DNA from: an uncultured Clostridia bacterium
GTDB taxonomy: Bacteria > Bacillota > Clostridia > Oscillospirales > Ruminococcaceae
Assembly (NCBI GenBank): GCA_947631115.1
Contig: CANRKB010000006.1
Location: 1-64,000, forward strand
Direction of reading: 5' to 3'
DNA length: 64,000 nucleotides
The position numbers and the translations under genes are program-made. The notes below the pieces were generated by a model. The model saw nothing but the letters and a program-made list of their open reading frames with translations, was not told the DNA's origin and did no database searches. Position 1 is the stretch's first letter. Every line of letters starts with the position of its first letter. Below are positions 60,661-64,000 of the stretch, one piece after another.

Positions 60661-62106
60661 CTATGCTTTCTCATTTGCAAAAAATATTTCCTTTGCGGCA
60701 TTCACGCCGCCGCTCAGACTTAACATTCGCCCCGTATATCCCGCGTCTTTCAGCGTATTTATAGCCAGGATACTGCGCTTACCCTCTGTGCAGATGAAAA
60801 CGGTATCTATGTTTGCGTCAAGTTCCTTTTGCCGCCTTACAAGCTGTCCTATCGGAATAACAACAGCGTTCGGGAAACGGCGTATTGCTCGTTCGTGAGG
60901 TTCTCTGATGTCAACGATAGTTAAGGGTTCTCCGCCGTCCATCCGCGCCTTGAGTTCCGCGGGGTCGATAGTTTCTACGGAGTTTTCTTCTTCACACGGC
61001 TTCAAGTCGCAGAAATCTTCATAGTCAAATTCGGTTATTTCCGTAATTGTCGGATTTTTCCCGCAGACGGGGCAATTTTCGTCCTTGCATATTTTTAAGA
61101 CCGACGTGCGAAAATTCCAAGTGTCCATGACAAACAGCTTTCCCGCCAGAGTTTCTCCGCCGCCTATAAGGAGTTTAAGGACTTCGTTTGCCTGTATACT
61201 GCCGATAATTCCCGAAAGAGGGCTTATCGTCCCGCCCGCCGAGCAAGTAGGAACTAATCCCGCGGGCGGCGGAGCAGGGAACTGACACCGAAAACACGGA
61301 CTTCCGTTTTGCACATCGAAAACGCTTACCTGTCCCTCAAATTGATAAATCGCCCCGAACACTATCGGCTTTTTACAAAGTACGCACGCGTCGTTAATAA
61401 GATAGCGCGACTGATAATTGTCCGTACAGTCGACTATTACATCATATCCGTCTATTATCCCTGCTATGTTATCGGCGGTTATGCGCTCATTTATCGTTTC
61501 GATCTTGACGTTAGGATTTATGGCTTTTATCTTATCCCTTGCGGACGCAGTTTTTGGCCGGTTCACGTCTTTCGTTGTGTGTATAACTTGACTTTGCAGA
61601 TTGCCAAGCGAAACCTCGTCAAAGTCGGCTATGCCGAGCATTCCCACTCCCGCCGCGGCCAGATACTGCACGACGGGAGTGCCGAGCGCCCCCAATCCTA
61701 AAATGAGAACTTTCGCTGCTTTAATGCGCTTTTGCCCTTTTACTCCGATATCCCGCAGCATAAGGTGTTTGTTATAGCGTTCAATTTCCTTGTCGTCAAG
61801 CGTCACCGCCTTGCGCCGTTCGTCGGAGATAACGCTCACTGCGGGCGCGCCGCCCGCAATCACGGGCAGCAGTAAAATGCTGTCGCCCTCTTTCAAGTCC
61901 GCATCGTTATGTACTCGCCTGTCGTTTACGAAAACACTGACAAACGGCTTAATATTGCCGTTATCCTCAAAAATTTTCTCACATTCTGGATATTTTTCGC
62001 GCAAGTCGCTAAGCGCCTCGCGGACGGTATTTCCCTCTACTTCGACTTCGGCTTTATGCTCTGCGAAAATGCGCAGAGTTGCCGAAATATACAACGTGTT
62101 CTTCAT
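60661..62106 (-). CDS. MoaD-MoeB-rhodanese triple fusion
   Basis: 481 residues with three parts. Residues 1-88: a MoaD/ThiS-type beta-grasp domain (LYISATLRIFAEH, VREALSDL, FVSVFVNDRR, LKEGDSILLLPVIAGG) with Gly-Gly at 85-86, where a free carrier would end. Residues 105-370: E1-like MoeB/ThiF enzyme (ERYNKHLMLRDIGVKGQKRI, GLGALGTPVVQYLAAAGVG, SLGNLQSQVIH, zinc pairs CFRC and CPVC). Residues 385-478: rhodanese with active Cys in VFICTEGKRS. The carrier would need cutting after Gly86 before activation, and the JAMM gene overlapping its start by 53 bases is the candidate. The rhodanese would supply persulfide sulfur. MoeB-rhodanese fusions are common; the added N-terminal carrier is unusual. Confidence 0.9.
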   Translation of the reverse strand: MKNTLYISATLRIFAEHKAEVEVEGNTVREALSDLREKYPECEKIFEDNGNIKPFVSVFVNDRRVHNDADLKEGDSILLLPVIAGGAPAVSVISDERRKAVTLDDKEIERYNKHLMLRDIGVKGQKRIKAAKVLILGLGALGTPVVQYLAAAGVGMLGIADFDEVSLGNLQSQVIHTTKDVNRPKTASARDKIKAINPNVKIETINERITADNIAGIIDGYDVIVDCTDNYQSRYLINDACVLCKKPIVFGAIYQFEGQVSVFDVQNGSPCFRCQFPAPPPAGLVPTCSAGGTISPLSGIIGSIQANEVLKLLIGGGETLAGKLFVMDTWNFRTSVLKICKDENCPVCGKNPTITEITEFDYEDFCDLKPCEEENSVETIDPAELKARMDGGEPLTIVDIREPHERAIRRFPNAVVIPIGQLVRRQKELDANIDTVFICTEGKRSILAINTLKDAGYTGRMLSLSGGVNAAKEIFFANEKA

Positions 62107-62545
62107 GCTGTTTCTCGCTTTCTGTTATGAGATATTCTTCCCTACAGATATTTGTACCGATAATTTTTTCAAAGCTCGCTATCTTAAAATACAGCCCGTC
62201 TGCTCCCTCGTTTGCCGAAACAATGGGATATGAATGATCGTAAAGCATATACCGCTCGTCAGTTTTTGAGAGGACTGCGGCGCAGTCTGGATGCGAATGA
62301 TAAAAACCTACTATCATAAGGTCATGAGCAAAAGCAAAAAGTTCTATCTTATGGATAACAAGCGGATCTAAAGCAAAATACGCCGACTTATCCCGTGCGC
62401 TTTTATTTTCCAAACGCAGTGCTTGTTCTGCAAAGCGCTTATTGCTTATTTGCTTTCCGAGCAAAACGCCGCAGCATTCGTTCGGGTATTCACACTCCGC
62501 ATGAGCTAAAAGCTCTCTTGTTACTTCATCATTAAGTACGAGCAT
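62054..62545 (-). CDS. JAMM/MPN+ metalloprotease 2
   Basis: 163 residues. Zinc site complete: Glu23 in YPNECCG, His83 and His85 in YHSHP, Asp96 in LSKTDER. The C-terminal 18 residues are encoded in a 53-base overlap with the fusion gene. It is larger than JAMM 1 by a C-terminal extension. By position it should process the MoaD part of the fusion. The ATG at 62545 follows CAGGTAA; a strong terminator-like hairpin lies just before it (62560-62612). Confidence 0.88.
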   Translation of the reverse strand: MLVLNDEVTRELLAHAECEYPNECCGVLLGKQISNKRFAEQALRLENKSARDKSAYFALDPLVIHKIELFAFAHDLMIVGFYHSHPDCAAVLSKTDERYMLYDHSYPIVSANEGADGLYFKIASFEKIIGTNICREEYLITESEKQHEEHVVYFGNSAHFRRA

Positions 62546-62559
62546 AAAAAATTACCTGT

Positions 62560-62612
62560 AAAAATAAAAAAGCCCGAGTTTTCTACAGAACACGTTCTGT
62601 AAAAACCTCCGG
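62560..62612 (-). terminator. strong hairpin with T-run between yezD and JAMM 2
   Basis: On the minus strand a stem of about 19 positions, 17 paired (CCGGAGGTTTTTACAGAAC with its partner), ends at 62573 and is followed by CTTTTTTATTTTT. An overlapping CCGGAAAACCGG hairpin (62609-62620) excludes its outer pairs. It could limit read-through from the yezD promoter into the sulfur operon. Confidence 0.75.
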
Positions 62613-62620
62613 TTTTCCGG

Positions 62621-62770
62621 TCAGTTTAATCTGATTTTGTCTGTTTTTTCTACTTGAATAACCTTGCCGTCTTGAATTATAGCCGTCACGGTCCCGTATT
62701 TCGTTTCCCGTATCAGCCTGTCTATAATTTCAAGATAGTTATCTTTTTTCACATCATCATTTTTTGACAC
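62621..62770 (-). CDS. yezD: YezD-family small protein (DUF2292)
   Basis: 49 residues: KDNYLEIIDRLIRETKYGTVTAIIQDGKVIQVEKTDKIRLN matches in pattern the YezD/DUF2292 family, small proteins often found beside sulfur-assimilation genes; function unknown. The start is GTG at 62770, with GAGGGGG about ten bases upstream. It is the first gene after the LysR-type promoter at 62806-62847. (Longer sequence than quoted motifs: key parts are YGTVTAIIQDGKV at 25-37 and the EKTDKIRL end.). Confidence 0.8.
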   Translation of the reverse strand: MSKNDDVKKDNYLEIIDRLIRETKYGTVTAIIQDGKVIQVEKTDKIRLN

Positions 62771-62805
62771 AATATCTGCACCCCCTCGGCTTTTGTTATG
62801 TTTAT

Positions 62806-62847
62806 AGTATAACATAGTCCGGAGTGATTGTCTAATACATAATAGGT
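62806..62847 (-). promoter_or_regulatory. promoter and LysR-type site of sulfur operon
   Basis: Minus strand: ACCTATTATGT (62847-62837) followed by TAGACA (62834-62829), 17 bases, TATACT (62811-62806). The 12-mer TGTATTAGACAA is shared with the cystine symporter promoter, and ACCTATTATGT with the lysR promoter. Confidence 0.7.
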
Positions 62848-62888
62848 ATTCCGAGATATAGATTAAATTTATAACTCCGAGAGTGTTT

Positions 62889-63827
62889 TTAGCCCTTGTC
62901 GATAGCCTTATATTTTTCAAGATAACCCCGTATTTCCTCAATATAAAGCCTTCCCATTGCGCTTATAGGCATATTTTTCCTTGTGATATAGCCTATAACC
63001 ATTCTGTCGGCGTCGTCGGGCGTTTCGTATTCAAACGGGACGGCGACAAAATCCGTGCCGTTCAATTCCTCGCAGATTATCCCCGAACATAATGTATAGC
63101 CGTTCAGTCCTATCATGAGATTTAACATAGTGGCTCGGTCGTTGGCTTTTATCGTCCTTGCATAATCCTTTGTGCCTAAGATCTCCTCCGCAAAATAGAA
63201 CGACCCGTTGTCGCCCTGTTCAAATGACAGGCAAGGATATTCGTTAAGCTCCTCAAACCGTATTGAACTCTTTTTTGCGAGCGGGTGTTCCCGCCATAGA
63301 TATACATACGCGTCGCAGACAGCAAGCTCGTGAAATTCAAGATCCTTTGTATGCAAAAGTTTCATGATAACCGCGCGGTTGAAGTCACTGAGATAAATAA
63401 TTCCGATCTCGCTTTTGCCGGTATTTACGTCGTGTATTACCTCCTTTGTCTTGGTTTCTCTGATCGCAAAATCGTATTCTGCGGTATTGAATTTCTTTGC
63501 TACCTCTACGAAACTTTTTACTGCAAACGAATAATGCTGAGTTGAAATGCCGAATTTCTTCTTGAGGTTTCCAATTTTTCCGTACTTCTGGAGGATTTCT
63601 TCATATTGCTGATACAACTGCCTTGCGTACAGCAAAAACTCCATACCCTCGTTTGTAGGTGTAACGCCTCTGCCGCTGCGGTAAAAAATCGTTATCCCAA
63701 GCTCCTTTTCAAGTTCCTTTACAGAGCTTGTAAGCGACGGCTGCGACACATACAAGATTTCCGAAGCCTTATTGAGAGAACCCGTTTCGGAGATCGTAAT
63801 AATGTAGTGCAGTTGTTGTAAAGTCAT
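62889..63827 (-). CDS. LysR-family regulator of the sulfur island
   Basis: 312 residues. N-terminal winged HTH (TLQQLHYIITISETGSLNKA, SQPSLTSSVKELEKELGI, FYRSGRGVTPTNEG) and a C-terminal effector-binding domain (about 92-300), with length normal for the family. It is encoded directly upstream of yezD in the same direction but with its own promoter. Shared motifs in the lysR and yezD promoters suggest autoregulation and control of sulfur uptake and transfer. The ligand is probably a cysteine precursor such as O-acetylserine, by analogy with CysB/CysL; this is inference. Confidence 0.92.
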   Translation of the reverse strand: MTLQQLHYIITISETGSLNKASEILYVSQPSLTSSVKELEKELGITIFYRSGRGVTPTNEGMEFLLYARQLYQQYEEILQKYGKIGNLKKKFGISTQHYSFAVKSFVEVAKKFNTAEYDFAIRETKTKEVIHDVNTGKSEIGIIYLSDFNRAVIMKLLHTKDLEFHELAVCDAYVYLWREHPLAKKSSIRFEELNEYPCLSFEQGDNGSFYFAEEILGTKDYARTIKANDRATMLNLMIGLNGYTLCSGIICEELNGTDFVAVPFEYETPDDADRMVIGYITRKNMPISAMGRLYIEEIRGYLEKYKAIDKG

Positions 63828-63858
63828 AACATCCCTCCTTTTTAAACTGCCATAAATT

Positions 63859-63891
63859 ATTATAATACTATTTACCTATTATGTCAATAGG
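63859..63891 (-). promoter_or_regulatory. promoter and operator of lysR
   Basis: Minus strand: TTGACA 63887-63882, 17 bases, TATAAT 63864-63859. The -35 lies inside the dyad CCTATTGACATAATAGG (63875-63891), suited to autorepression. Confidence 0.72.
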
Positions 63892-63931
63892 ATTTATGGT
63901 TTTTTTAAAAATTTATTTTTGAGAATTAAGG

Positions 63932-63980
63932 TTCAGACTGTATAAAAAGTCAAATCTCAGGCTGTGTATAAAGCCTGAGA
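63932..63980. repeat. fragment of palindromic repeat family, copy 3
   Basis: TTCAGACTGTATA at 63932 matches the left end of the repeat at 22617; CTCAGGCT..AAGCCTGAG nearby forms a hairpin. The copy runs toward the window edge. Confidence 0.5.
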
Positions 63981-64000
63981 ATCCAATATCCCGTTATAAA

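Noticed and set aside
1-64000. CRISPR array, rRNA, tRNA or intact insertion sequence
   Set aside because: No regularly spaced repeats, no rRNA-like or tRNA-like stretch, and no transposase gene could be recognised on reading.

Overview
The window reads as low-to-mid GC chromosomal DNA of an anaerobic gut- or rumen-type clostridium (Bacillota, Clostridia; Ruminococcaceae/Oscillospiraceae-like is my best guess). The support is the gene set: DapL aminotransferase route to lysine, a GH94 cellobiose phosphorylase, a GH43 xylosidase, LytTR/GHKL two-component systems, Clostridia-type PanG, strong AAGGAGG ribosome sites, several TTG starts, and many TTGACA-N17-TATAAT promoters. No rRNA, tRNA, CRISPR array or transposase gene was recognised. 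About 62 genes cover most of the window.

Left part (1-21 kb): a putrescine-from-agmatine operon with a diguanylate cyclase inserted between its two enzymes; an acyl-CoA synthetase; a patatin-type lipase; an alanine/sodium symporter; two small SLOG-fold proteins facing an XRE regulator; then a complete, overlapping operon from ketopantoate to 4'-phosphopantetheine (panG-panB-panC-panD-coaBC-coaX) behind a long hairpin-rich leader; a large GT-C-like membrane protein; and a BvgS-like hybrid sensor kinase. Middle part (21-41 kb): an OmpR-type two-component system divergent from a BceAB/MacB-like ABC transporter, a 3-methyladenine DNA glycosylase, GH43, dapL, murA, a WalJ/YycJ-like hydrolase, a zinc-ribbon/leucine-rich-repeat protein, cellobiose phosphorylase, a CAP-domain lipoprotein, and a membrane-stress-like operon (SPFH, YhfC-type protease, ribbon-helix-helix regulator, SdpI-like protein).

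41-49 kb: an Agr-like signalling region. It has two paralogous AgrA/AgrC-type pairs, an ABC exporter, and an XRE regulator. A LytTR-type promoter drives the exporter. A second promoter of the same architecture drives a 24-residue peptide ORF plus a small membrane protein. No AgrB or recognisable AgrD is present, so this may be a peptide sensing/export circuit of unfamiliar composition.

49.5-64 kb: the most striking region, a leftward sulfur island. It encodes a Family 2A (SrpI-like) encapsulin shell and its cysteine desulfurase cargo. Around them are two ubiquitin-like sulfur-carrier modules, each with an E1-like activating enzyme and a JAMM protease. One carrier ends in Gly-Gly-Gly plus five extra residues; the other is the N-terminal part of a MoaD-MoeB-rhodanese triple fusion. 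MetY, TusA, thioredoxin and thioredoxin reductase complete the set. Downstream lie a TcyP-like cystine symporter, a protein ending in Cys, and a membrane-anchored double-thioredoxin protein with a CC tail. A LysR regulator sits upstream. The lysR and yezD promoters carry the same CCTATTATGT-type element at or next to their -35, and the yezD and symporter promoters share a TGTATTAGACAA block. My inference is a nanocompartment-linked route that imports cystine, reduces it, moves its sulfur through protease-matured thiocarboxylate carriers, and makes homocysteine.

The window also carries several short palindromic intergenic elements (3864-4060; the TTTCAGACTGTA family at 22617, 45603 and 63932; 28455-28604; 34405-34690) that look like MITE/REP-type repeats.
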